Part shown: positions 24,073 to 32,876 of the stretch, piece after piece
Layout: every line of letters starts with the position of its first letter
How positions within the stretch are numbered: position 1 is the first letter of the stretch
NCBI GenBank assembly: GCA_012840085.1
Contig: DUMB01000064.1
Span: 1 to 47,888, forward strand
Source of the DNA: Clostridiaceae bacterium
GTDB taxonomy: Bacteria > Bacillota > Clostridia > Acetivibrionales > DUMB01
Direction: 5' to 3'
DNA: 47,888 nt
Translations under genes and position numbers: made by a program
Notes under the pieces: model-generated
The model's input: the letters and a program-made list of their open reading frames with translations, nothing else
Databases searched by the model: none
What the model was told of the DNA's origin: nothing

Positions 24073-26148
24073 TTATTTATGCACTTTGGCATACTTTATA
24101 ACATACTCATATCCGGGATTGTCGAGAGTCAATTCATACCGGTTTTCTCCAAGCTTTCTTAACTTTCCTGATGATACGTAAGGCTCTATCTTACTGTCAA
24201 AGATAAGAACCCCGGAATAATCTGTGTGCTTTACTTTTATTGTTGAATTGTCCATGTATACATATATTTCCCCGTTGGGAGCAGGAACAGTGCCTTCAAT
24301 CCATTCGAGGGAACCCAGGTTTGGCTTTACCTCAAAGCTTTTATATCCTGGTGTCAACGGCTTTACTCCCAGAAAATACCGCCCAAGTATGTATATCGGG
24401 CTGGCTCCCCATGCATGACAGAGGCTTTTTTCAAATGGGCTTCCATACATGGCATAGTGCTCTGCCCCTTTTAATGAAGGATCATATTCTTCCCAAAAGG
24501 TAGTAGCTCCTAAATCAAGCATGCCACCCCAGTAGTCAAGTATTTCTTTACAAACAATACTCTGTTCTCCAAGTTCGCAAAGGGCAGCAAGTTCGTAGAA
24601 GCGGAAGTAGGGTGTTTTTATTTTTTGTATATTATCATTCAATAACACATTCTTTTTAATGCTTTCCAGTTGTGAAACATTACACAATCCAAACAGCATG
24701 GCAAAGATGTTCGCATGCTTTGTAATCTGTGTACTGCATTTGCCATCGATACGGGTAGTTACAAAGCCTCCGAGGTTGCTGTTCCAAAAAGCTTCTACGA
24801 TCTTGCTTTTCAGTTCATTGGCGAGAGAGGCAAACTCATGTGATTTTTCCTCAAAGCCTAACAATAGCGAGAAATCAGACATTACTTGAAGACTCCTGAA
24901 TAACAATATCTGCTCGGCACATACTTCACCGGTTTTATCAAAATCTGCCCAGTCTATGAATACCCAGTCACCCGGCAGGCCTTCCATCATTCCTGAGTTG
25001 TTTCTTCTGTTCAGACAAAATTCCATCAGGGTGAGCATTTTATTGTAGTTTTGTTCAATAAATTCAATATCACCTGTATATAAATAATAGTCATACAAGC
25101 TTAAGAACCAATAGAAGGTGTAGTCCATAATTGTATTAATATGGCCTGTGACGGGGTCTTTCCCGCGAAGAGCTATAAGTGTTCTTTTGTTTATGTCTTT
25201 ATCAAAAAATACGTAATAGTTAAGCAGAAAACTTTGATATGCATCTCCGGACCAAACCCAGCCGTCCCTTTTTATTCCGTCCAGAAAGAATTCTCTGGAG
25301 TTAAGATGCAGGGTATACCGGGATGTTTCCCATATTTCATTCATTCTCTGGTTTGAACACCTGAAATTACCTCTGTATTCCAGTGGCAGGTACTCAAACA
25401 GGGCACTTAAATCTCCTAATAGTACATCTTTATCAAAATCAATATTTACGTAGCGGAAAGCTCTCAGAGGTAAGATATATGTTGATTTGCATTCTTCAAC
25501 CACACAAGTGTCAAGCAGTACACATCTGTCCCTGGACTCTGCTTCTTCAACTGATTCTCCGTAATAGACGGTAAATTTTCCGCTGCCCGAAACACCTGTG
25601 AGCTTAATGCTGGCGAATATTTCTTTGCCAAAATCAACAAATAGTGAGGAATCACGTTTTTGGACATTTACAGGAAGTACCTCTTTTTTAGGCAAACTGA
25701 ACTTGGAAGGTGGTATATTTACGTCATTTAAATTCCAGTATCCAACCTTTACCCAGTCGCAATTACTATAAGACACTTCCCAGGAACCATCGGATACGAA
25801 GCTTTCACCCTCTACATAAATAGAAGGGATACTGGTTTGATTAACAGCAAAAACCATAAGAGTATGCTTGCCCTCCGGTATTATAAAAGTGTCTCTGAGA
25901 TCTGTATTTATCGACATATCCCGATCCAGTCCGACACTATACTTGCCATCGGCAAAGATTGATACTTTTTCAGGCTTTTCAAGATTTAATTCTTTTTTGA
26001 ACTTTACACTGATATAGAAATTATCCAGCTTCCAGAATGGAGGGAAAATGCATTGCCTGTCTTCTCTTCTTAATGAGATTTTGTTATGCTGCCATATTTC
26101 AAAATCACCAGGATACCATATCCAGGTTGGCTTTAACTTTTTACCCAT
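24073..26148 (-). CDS. GH78-like (alpha-L-rhamnosidase family) glycoside hydrolase, intracellular
   Basis: 691 residues. No signal peptide, so it acts on imported oligosaccharides. The N-terminal half (about 1-260) is made of beta-sandwich modules (TWIWYPGDFEIWQHNKISLR, ADGKYSVGLDRDMS). The C-terminal (alpha/alpha)6 barrel begins near RCSNQRMNEIWETSRYTL and has FFLDGIKRDGWVWSGDAY (288-304), the conserved acid-bearing motif of GH78 enzymes, followed by DWADFD, ATTFWEEYDPS and SLCHAWGASPIYIL. A small beta domain (about 615-691) closes it. Rhamnose is the expected sugar of the family, but relatives with other specificities exist. It is divergent from an AraC regulator with a 125-bp shared promoter region. 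The ATG follows GGGGGATGTAGT. Confidence 0.8.
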   Translation of the reverse strand: MGKKLKPTWIWYPGDFEIWQHNKISLRREDRQCIFPPFWKLDNFYISVKFKKELNLEKPEKVSIFADGKYSVGLDRDMSINTDLRDTFIIPEGKHTLMVFAVNQTSIPSIYVEGESFVSDGSWEVSYSNCDWVKVGYWNLNDVNIPPSKFSLPKKEVLPVNVQKRDSSLFVDFGKEIFASIKLTGVSGSGKFTVYYGESVEEAESRDRCVLLDTCVVEECKSTYILPLRAFRYVNIDFDKDVLLGDLSALFEYLPLEYRGNFRCSNQRMNEIWETSRYTLHLNSREFFLDGIKRDGWVWSGDAYQSFLLNYYVFFDKDINKRTLIALRGKDPVTGHINTIMDYTFYWFLSLYDYYLYTGDIEFIEQNYNKMLTLMEFCLNRRNNSGMMEGLPGDWVFIDWADFDKTGEVCAEQILLFRSLQVMSDFSLLLGFEEKSHEFASLANELKSKIVEAFWNSNLGGFVTTRIDGKCSTQITKHANIFAMLFGLCNVSQLESIKKNVLLNDNIQKIKTPYFRFYELAALCELGEQSIVCKEILDYWGGMLDLGATTFWEEYDPSLKGAEHYAMYGSPFEKSLCHAWGASPIYILGRYFLGVKPLTPGYKSFEVKPNLGSLEWIEGTVPAPNGEIYVYMDNSTIKVKHTDYSGVLIFDSKIEPYVSSGKLRKLGENRYELTLDNPGYEYVIKYAKVHK

Positions 26149-26273
26149 ACTACATCCCCCAAATAATAATTTGAATTGTAGTGTAATAAAAGTTGCAGTA
26201 TATGGATAATTATAGTCTTTAACATTTCCTTTTTCACGTGGGTGAATTACAATAATAAGGGGGGATTCTTACA

Positions 26274-27182
26274 ATGAGCAAGCTGGTATATTATGATACG
26301 GGGGAAGAATATTTCAAATCCGGGCATTCAATTTATATAAACCTTTATGAAGAACCTGTTGAGACTCACCTCCATGCCCATGATTTCATAGAGATAGCCT
26401 ACGTATACGAAGGAGAGGGTATTCACAGGATAGGAGAGTGTGAATACTCAGTAAAAAAAGGCGACATCTTTTTAATAAATTACGATACACCGCATGAATT
26501 CAGATCTTTGCCGGAATATTACCCGGACAAGCCCCTTAAGATATACAACTGTGTTTTTAAGCCTGAATTTATTGAAGCTTTCACTGCTGATTTCAAGGAC
26601 TTTTCAGGCATTGCAGATTTTTTGCTGTTCCGCTCATTGTTTCCTACCGAAGTTGAAGCGTTGATTAATATAAAGTTGCCCGGACAAGAAATAGAAGGCA
26701 TAGAAGATATTTTCAAAAGAATGGATATTGAATACACTCAAAAAGATGAAGGATATATTGGCGTACTGAGAAGTAAAGTGATTGAGCTTTTGATTTTGAT
26801 ATTCAGGAGATTTAGAAAAACCGGGGAAACCCAGGAAGAAACTTTGAATGGCCATACCAGAGTTATTAAAAAAGTGATGAATTATTTAAGAGACAATTAC
26901 AGGGGAACACTAAAGCTCCGGGATTTATCAACGGTGGTTTTTCTTAGTCCCAATTATATTTGCAGGCTATTTAAAGACACTACAGGTATTACAGTTTCTG
27001 AATACATTCAAAAGATAAGAATTGAAGAAGCTTGCAGGTTGCTTGCTCTGACTGATAAAAAGATATTTGAGATAGCTCAGGAAGTCGGTTATAAGGATCT
27101 AAGGCATTTCCAGGAGATTTTTAAAAAGCTGACAGGAAAGTCTCCAGGGGAGTATAGGAGAAAGATAGGTAATGAAAACTAA
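26274..27182 (+). CDS. AraC-family transcriptional regulator with cupin sensor domain
   Basis: 302 residues. The N-terminal cupin (about 15-115) shows HLHAHDFIEIAYVYEGEG and YSVKKGDIFLINYDTPHEFR, the usual sugar-sensing arrangement. The C-terminal 100 residues carry two helix-turn-helix units: LKLRDLSTVVFLSPNYICRL with FKDTTGITVSEYIQKIRIEE, then KIFEIAQEVGYKDLRHFQEI with FKKLTGKSPGEYRR. Such proteins activate neighbouring glycoside hydrolase genes when their sugar is present. It is divergent from the GH78-like gene and lies upstream of the GH30 gene. ATG 26274 has GGGGGGATTCTTACA upstream. The natural targets are probably the divergent gene and perhaps other genes of the locus. Confidence 0.9.
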   Translation: MSKLVYYDTGEEYFKSGHSIYINLYEEPVETHLHAHDFIEIAYVYEGEGIHRIGECEYSVKKGDIFLINYDTPHEFRSLPEYYPDKPLKIYNCVFKPEFIEAFTADFKDFSGIADFLLFRSLFPTEVEALINIKLPGQEIEGIEDIFKRMDIEYTQKDEGYIGVLRSKVIELLILIFRRFRKTGETQEETLNGHTRVIKKVMNYLRDNYRGTLKLRDLSTVVFLSPNYICRLFKDTTGITVSEYIQKIRIEEACRLLALTDKKIFEIAQEVGYKDLRHFQEIFKKLTGKSPGEYRRKIGNEN

Positions 27183-27317
27183 TAATACAAATAATAATAA
27201 AGAAAAAATATTTTTATTATTAAACAGTTTTTTATTAAACAGATTAGAAAAAACGTTAGAATTAATATACGTTCAAGAGATTATTAAATTTTTTTAACAG
27301 GTATAATAGTAAATAGA

Positions 27318-27371
27318 TGAAGACAATGTAAACACAAGAATATAGTATCGGATTTTTTGTTAATTTATAAT
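27318..27371 (+). promoter_or_regulatory. 28-bp activator box plus -10 element upstream of the GH30 gene
   Basis: The box spans 27318-27345, begins TGAAGACAA and ends GAATATAG. It matches the box at 34536-34563 at 25 of 28 positions. TATAAT (27366-27371) begins 21 bases after the box end, the same distance as in the second copy. The matching geometry and lack of a -35 hexamer suggest activator-dependent promoters. The rest of the 27183-27689 gap is AT-rich and would give a leader of about 310 bases. Confidence 0.65.
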
Positions 27372-27586
27372 AGAAGAAACGTTATAAAATTGCTTAAAAT
27401 GTAAAATGGCTTTAGTTAATAAAATAATTCAATTTAGTATATTCATTTATCTGAAACACTATCAGTTTTTGATCAGATAAACAGGTTATACCTTCAATGA
27501 GATAGCAGTTAAAACCATAAAAAGCAACTACAAGGTTTTATTGAGATTCCGGTAGTGAAGACATATTTATACCAGCTGGCTTTCAA

Positions 27587-27609
27587 GATACTTTTGAGCT
27601 CAAAGTATC
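27587..27609 (+). other. Palindrome in the GH30 mRNA leader
   Basis: GATACTTTTGAG (27587-27598) and CTCAAAGTATC (27599-27609) form a near-perfect palindrome with one bulged T. It could be an RNA hairpin or a DNA site. No T-run follows. Confidence 0.5.
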
Positions 27610-27689
27610 ATTATATAACACGTTGAAAAACAATTACAGATGAACAAACCTGTAGAACTAAAGCACTATAAAGGGGGTATCAGATATTA

Positions 27690-30600
27690 ATGCGAAAAGC
27701 AAGATTTATCAGTCTTAACCTGGCAGCCTTGATTATTATTGTTACACTTTGTTTTCCGCAGGTAACTGTACAAGCTGATACAGTGCAAGGCAGCCTGGTC
27801 CAGGTCACATATAGTTCATACAATGATAATTCCGGTTCGTACAAACTTTCTGTACAACCACATAAAACAATGGCTCCGGTTGACAATACAGAAGCCGATG
27901 CTGTTATTCAAGTTGATACGTCCATTACATACCAATCATTTACAGGATTTGGAGGTACTTTGGTTAATGCTGATATTTGGGAGCTTAACCGGCTTAGTCC
28001 TCAGGATAAAATCAATGTCTTAAAAGACCTTTTCGACCCGGCAACCGGTAATAATTATAACTTAATGCGTATCACTATCGGAAGCTGTGACATGGTATCA
28101 AGCTTTAATAACCAATTACCTGAGAAGGGGTACTGGACATATGATGACATGCCGCCAGGGCAAACGGACCCTGATCTCACGAATTTTTCAATTCAGAGAG
28201 ACATCGACAGCGGTACCATTGAAACATTGCAACAAATACTTCAAATTAATCCGAATGTTAAGTTTTATGCTTCGATGTGGTCACCCCCCGCCTGGATGAA
28301 GGACAATGGTTCTTTGCTTAACGGTGGTAGCGTACTTCCTCAATATTATGACTCACTGGCCAATTACTATGTCAAATTTATCAAGGCATATGAGGCTCAT
28401 GGCATACCTATCTACGCAGTTACTCTGCAGAATGAGCCTCAAATATCAATGGGCTATCCATCTACAATATGGACACCTGAGCAGCAGGCCAGCTTTGCCG
28501 TGAAATTGGGCCAGGCTTTTGAGGCTAACGGAATTAAAACTAAAATATGGGCATTTGACGATAACTGTTTCCATGCTTATGATTTTGCAGAGCCGGTGCT
28601 GAGAGACCCTGATGCAAATCAATATATTGATGGCTTGGGCTTCCATAATTATGACGGTCTTGCTATGACATCACCTACAGAGCTGCACTACCAGTATCCG
28701 GACAAGACAATGCACTTGACAGAAATAACGAATGGTGCTGCAAAACTTGTTCAATATTTCCGGAATTGGCTGAGCAGTTATTCATACTGGCTAACTTTTA
28801 TTGAATTCATTCCGCAACAATATGACGAATATGGCAATTGGATTACCGGCGGCGGTCCGGGTCCTGGCTTCTGGCAAGATGTGCGGGAAAATGACAATCC
28901 TGATTTTTGGGTAGATACACAAGTATCATGGGCAGGCACACCGGGTAACAGTACATATAAATTAAATGCATGGTACTACACCTTTGGACAATTTTCAAGA
29001 TTTATTCAACCTGGTGCGATACGAATTGACAGTACCGGCAACTTGTTTGACGGTGCAGTTTCAAATGTGGCGTTTAAAAACCCGGATGGCACAATTGTGC
29101 TTGTTGTTGTCAATCGAACTGTGACTTCGCATAATACGACATATGTGTATACTCCTGCACGGACGATTAAAATTGTAACACCAGATGGCCAGTTTGTTGA
29201 TACGATTCCGGGTAATACTGTTGCAACATACAGGTGGACTTCAACGACGGGAGATGCCTTACCGCGTAGCGGATGGACTGCTGCTGCTTCCAATACAAAC
29301 CGTGCCTATACTGCAACACAGGCTATCGATGAGGCTTCTGAAACAGTTTGGAATAGTGGTACTGATCAGGCAAGCGGTCAGTGGTTTATCCTAAATCTTG
29401 GTTCTGTGCAAACCTTTGATCAGATTAGTCTTAACCAGGGTTTTATTCCGGATGACAGCCCTGCAAGCTATCAGGTATTTACATCCAATGATGGCGTTAA
29501 TTGGGGCAGTGCAATTGCGAGTGGTACAGGAACAAAGGGAATGACTAATATTAAGTTTAGTCCTCAAACTAAACAGTACATAAAAATACAATTAACAGGC
29601 GGCGCAAACCGAGGATGGACTATTGCAAATGTATCACTTTATTTCAGTCAAAATGGTTTATTGCCACGCAATGGATGGACAGCAAGTGCTTCAAACGATC
29701 CATGGAACAATGTTTCCAACGCGCTTGACGGAAGCCTTGAAACACGTTGGTCTAATGGCGAAGCGATATCACCCGGGCAATGGTTCCAGGTAGATATGGG
29801 TGCTGTGAGGACGTTCAATAAAATTAATATGGCCACTGGACCGAGTACCGGAGATTATGCGCGAGGATATAGTATATCTGTGTCTAACGATGGAATGAAC
29901 TGGAGCAGTCCAATAGCAGAAGGCATTGGCCTGGGACAGGATATACAGGTCAGCTTTCCTGCCCAAACAGCACGATACATTAAAGTTACGCAGACTGGGA
30001 GTGCAAACAATAACTGGTGGTCAATTGCTGAATTCCGTGTCTACAATCAAACCCAACCCCTACTCGATCGCACCGGATGGACAGCACTGGCCTCGGATGA
30101 TCCGTGGAACACTGCTTCCAACGCACTGGACGGGGATATTTCATCGCGCTGGACGAATGGCACTGCAATAGCAGCTGGGCAGTGGTTTCAGGTCGATATG
30201 AAAGAAATTAACGCGATAAGCGGTATAAGTCTGGATGCAGGATCATCAACGGGAGATTACCCGAGAGGTTATGACGTAAGCGTTTCCATGGATGGCAGCA
30301 ACTGGAGGACAGTGGCTGTTGGCTATATTCCGGCTCAGGATAATATAATCAGCTTTCCCGTTGAATTCGCGCGTTACATCAAGGTCACGCAGACTGGTAG
30401 TGCAAACAATAATTGGTGGTCAATCCATGAATTCAAAGTATTTGGTGTTCCAACGCCGCCATCGGTCGGGACTAAGATCAGTCAGGATGGTTGGACCGCA
30501 ACCGCTTATGGTACCGGATACGGTTCTAGCCCCGAAATGGCTATTGACGGTATTCTCGGAACTAACTGGACAACTGGCAATGCTCAAAATGGAAGCGAAT

Positions 30601-30887
30601 ACTTCCAGGTTGATATGGGACAGATACATTCCATCAGCATGATAGAACTGAACGCAAGTCCAAGCCGTGGAGGGAACCTGGATACAATTACATCTGACTC
30701 ACCGACAGCTTATGAGGTTTATCTTTCAGACGGTGGCGAATGGACTCTGGTTGCACAAGGGTATGGAAATGGGCAGCCAGTAACGAGAATTACATTTCCG
30801 ACGCAGAACGCAAGGTATATCCATGTCAAACAGAAGGGAACATCAAGCCGTTGGTGGTGTATTGGAGAATTTAACGTTTATAATTAA
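27690..30887 (+). CDS. Secreted GH30 family glycoside hydrolase with four CBM32-like domains
   Basis: 1065 residues. Signal peptide 1-29 (FISLNLAALIIIVTLCFPQV). The catalytic region is about 65-515: YQSFTGFGGTLVNADIWEL, YASMWSPPAWMKDNGSL, acid/base Glu249 in VTLQNEPQ, nucleophile Glu345 in MHLTEITNG, and a C-terminal beta domain with VLVVVNRT. GH30 members include beta-1,6-galactanases, glucanases, glucosylceramidases and xylanases. Four F5/8-type-C (CBM32) modules follow at about 524-652, 656-785, 791-925 and 929-1065, each opening with GWTA and closing in a WxIxEFxVY-like strand. Modules 2 and 3 are nearly identical over long stretches, also at DNA level (29990-30035 against 30390-30435), so the duplication is recent. 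There is no dockerin or SLH domain, so it is free or sugar-tethered. Confidence 0.88.
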   Translation: MRKARFISLNLAALIIIVTLCFPQVTVQADTVQGSLVQVTYSSYNDNSGSYKLSVQPHKTMAPVDNTEADAVIQVDTSITYQSFTGFGGTLVNADIWELNRLSPQDKINVLKDLFDPATGNNYNLMRITIGSCDMVSSFNNQLPEKGYWTYDDMPPGQTDPDLTNFSIQRDIDSGTIETLQQILQINPNVKFYASMWSPPAWMKDNGSLLNGGSVLPQYYDSLANYYVKFIKAYEAHGIPIYAVTLQNEPQISMGYPSTIWTPEQQASFAVKLGQAFEANGIKTKIWAFDDNCFHAYDFAEPVLRDPDANQYIDGLGFHNYDGLAMTSPTELHYQYPDKTMHLTEITNGAAKLVQYFRNWLSSYSYWLTFIEFIPQQYDEYGNWITGGGPGPGFWQDVRENDNPDFWVDTQVSWAGTPGNSTYKLNAWYYTFGQFSRFIQPGAIRIDSTGNLFDGAVSNVAFKNPDGTIVLVVVNRTVTSHNTTYVYTPARTIKIVTPDGQFVDTIPGNTVATYRWTSTTGDALPRSGWTAAASNTNRAYTATQAIDEASETVWNSGTDQASGQWFILNLGSVQTFDQISLNQGFIPDDSPASYQVFTSNDGVNWGSAIASGTGTKGMTNIKFSPQTKQYIKIQLTGGANRGWTIANVSLYFSQNGLLPRNGWTASASNDPWNNVSNALDGSLETRWSNGEAISPGQWFQVDMGAVRTFNKINMATGPSTGDYARGYSISVSNDGMNWSSPIAEGIGLGQDIQVSFPAQTARYIKVTQTGSANNNWWSIAEFRVYNQTQPLLDRTGWTALASDDPWNTASNALDGDISSRWTNGTAIAAGQWFQVDMKEINAISGISLDAGSSTGDYPRGYDVSVSMDGSNWRTVAVGYIPAQDNIISFPVEFARYIKVTQTGSANNNWWSIHEFKVFGVPTPPSVGTKISQDGWTATAYGTGYGSSPEMAIDGILGTNWTTGNAQNGSEYFQVDMGQIHSISMIELNASPSRGGNLDTITSDSPTAYEVYLSDGGEWTLVAQGYGNGQPVTRITFPTQNARYIHVKQKGTSSRWWCIGEFNVYN

Positions 30888-30900
30888 AAATAAATAAGCC

Positions 30901-30951
30901 GGAAGCTATTCCTCTCCAGGTTTTAACAGGCAGAGGGATAGCTTCCTTTTT
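30901..30951 (+). terminator. Terminator after the GH30 gene
   Basis: A 15-bp stem, GGAAGCTATTCCTCT with AGAGGGATAGCTTCC (one G-T), followed by five T. Confidence 0.92.
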
Positions 30952-31100
30952 GTTTATAAAGCAGACGGTATAAACTTAATGGGTATTTAAATATTCAACC
31001 AAATATTATAAAATATACTTATGTATACCAATACACACTACAAATTCATACTACAAGATTTTATGTGCCCTACACGGTTCACTTCATAGGGGGAAATATA

Positions 31101-32876
31101 ATGAATGCTCTTAACAGCTTGTGGAAAAAATCCATTTTTAGAAACTTAGTCATTTCGTTTATATGCATATTATCACCTATATATCTATTAGTAATAGTCA
31201 TATATAATAACGGGATATATACCTTGAGAAAAGAGATTTCAAAATCCGTTACATCACAAGTATCTTCTTATCTGAAGGGTCTTGAAAACGATATAAAAAG
31301 AATCAGGACATTACAATTTGATTTTATAGGAGATATTGATCTGAATCGAATAGCAACAATTCCGGAGGCAATGAGCGATATAGAAAAAAAGGAGAGCATA
31401 CTTAGTATACAAAGAAGGGCAACAGCAATCAAAAACAGCAGTGTATATATAAAAGATGTAATGATATTTGTTCCTGCGACAGATCGTATTATTTTTTCAT
31501 CAAACATTTCCTATTTCGACCAGGACCAGTTTGACAAACTTAAAAAAATACCTGAATTACCTAACGCACAGGTTATGAATATAGACGGAAGAATGTTTTT
31601 AAGCTGCATATATCCAGTTCCCAGAGTAAATAGCGATAGACAGCCTATTTTTATTATAGCTATTGAGCTTTCTAAAGAAAAGATTGAAGAAGCCCTTGTT
31701 TCAATGATAAATAATCCCGGAGAGGGTGTTATATTTATAGAACCTGTAAAACAATCAGTGATTTCAACAAATAAAGATGTAAATTTTGTAAAGAAAGTTC
31801 AGGAGTTAATAGATGCAAATGATAAAACTCAAACAAATAAAACTATATCGGCAGTGATAGGCAATGAAAGATACTTAGTCGTTGCATCTTCATCCAGCTT
31901 TTTTGATTCAATATTATGCAAATATCTGCCTGAGGACTCTGTATTTGAACCTATACGCAAGTACCGGATTTGGTTTGTGGTTCTTACAATTACAGCTTTA
32001 ATCATCATAGTCACATACTCACTTTACCTGCACAGGTTTATTCACAGGCCTTTGAGCAGATTGGCATATTCTTTCAGACAGGTGGAAAATGGAAACTTAG
32101 ATATTTCTATCGAACATAAACATGACGATGAATTCCAATACATATATAAGAGATTCAATGCTATGGTAGAAAAATTGAACAGTTTAATCGATCAGGTATA
32201 TAAACAGCGGATTTTTGCACAGAAAGCCGAGCTGAAACAACTTCAATCACAGATAAACCCTCACTTTTTATATAATTGCTTCTTCATTCTGAATACAATG
32301 TCCAGAATAGGTGATTATGATAACATAGAAAAGTTTACGGAGCAGTTAGGTGAGTATTTTCAGTTCATAACGCGAAGTGCGGCAGACGAAGTCCCGCTTT
32401 TCAAAGAAGTAAATCATGCAAGAGTTTATACAGATATTCAGGCAATGAGATTTTCCAACAGGGTCAAGGTACGGTTTGATGAATTGCCCGAGGAATATTG
32501 CAACATAATGGTTCCAAGACTAATCTTACAGCCTATAATCGAGAATGCATTTGAACATGGACTTGAAAAGAAAACTGAAAACGGTTTGCTTCTTGTCAGC
32601 TTTGTCAAATGTGACGAATATTTAAAAATCATTATTGAAGATAATGGGGTTGAAATAGATGATGAAAAATTGCAAGGAATGCAAGATTCATTATCAGATA
32701 AAAATGATGATGTGGAAATCACCGGAATGATTAATATTCACCGCCGCCTTCAGTTGAAATTCGGACCTGACTGTGGATTGCAGTTAATGAAGGGAGAACT
32801 TGGCGGATTAAAAGCTGTTATAACTATAAAGATTACAGGGGGCGCTCAGAATGTACAGATTATTGATCGTAGATGA
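31101..32876 (+). CDS. YesM-type sensor histidine kinase
   Basis: 591 residues from ATG 31101, preceded by TAGGGGGAAATATA; an in-frame GTG at 31065 has no such site. Two membrane helices (about 11-37 and 292-316) flank an extracellular sensor domain of about 250 residues (dCache-like by size, not confirmed). A HAMP region follows (HRPLSRLAYSFRQVENGNLD), then the His_kinase segment LKQLQSQINPHFLYNCFFI with the phospho-accepting His388, and an ATPase domain (PIIENAFEHGLEKKTENG). This is the LytS/YesM class paired with AraC-type response regulators in Firmicutes glycan loci. The gene overlaps its partner by 26 bases. The extracellular domain probably senses a glycan or oligosaccharide released by the GH30 enzyme. 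Confidence 0.92.
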   Translation: MNALNSLWKKSIFRNLVISFICILSPIYLLVIVIYNNGIYTLRKEISKSVTSQVSSYLKGLENDIKRIRTLQFDFIGDIDLNRIATIPEAMSDIEKKESILSIQRRATAIKNSSVYIKDVMIFVPATDRIIFSSNISYFDQDQFDKLKKIPELPNAQVMNIDGRMFLSCIYPVPRVNSDRQPIFIIAIELSKEKIEEALVSMINNPGEGVIFIEPVKQSVISTNKDVNFVKKVQELIDANDKTQTNKTISAVIGNERYLVVASSSSFFDSILCKYLPEDSVFEPIRKYRIWFVVLTITALIIIVTYSLYLHRFIHRPLSRLAYSFRQVENGNLDISIEHKHDDEFQYIYKRFNAMVEKLNSLIDQVYKQRIFAQKAELKQLQSQINPHFLYNCFFILNTMSRIGDYDNIEKFTEQLGEYFQFITRSAADEVPLFKEVNHARVYTDIQAMRFSNRVKVRFDELPEEYCNIMVPRLILQPIIENAFEHGLEKKTENGLLLVSFVKCDEYLKIIIEDNGVEIDDEKLQGMQDSLSDKNDDVEITGMINIHRRLQLKFGPDCGLQLMKGELGGLKAVITIKITGGAQNVQIIDRR

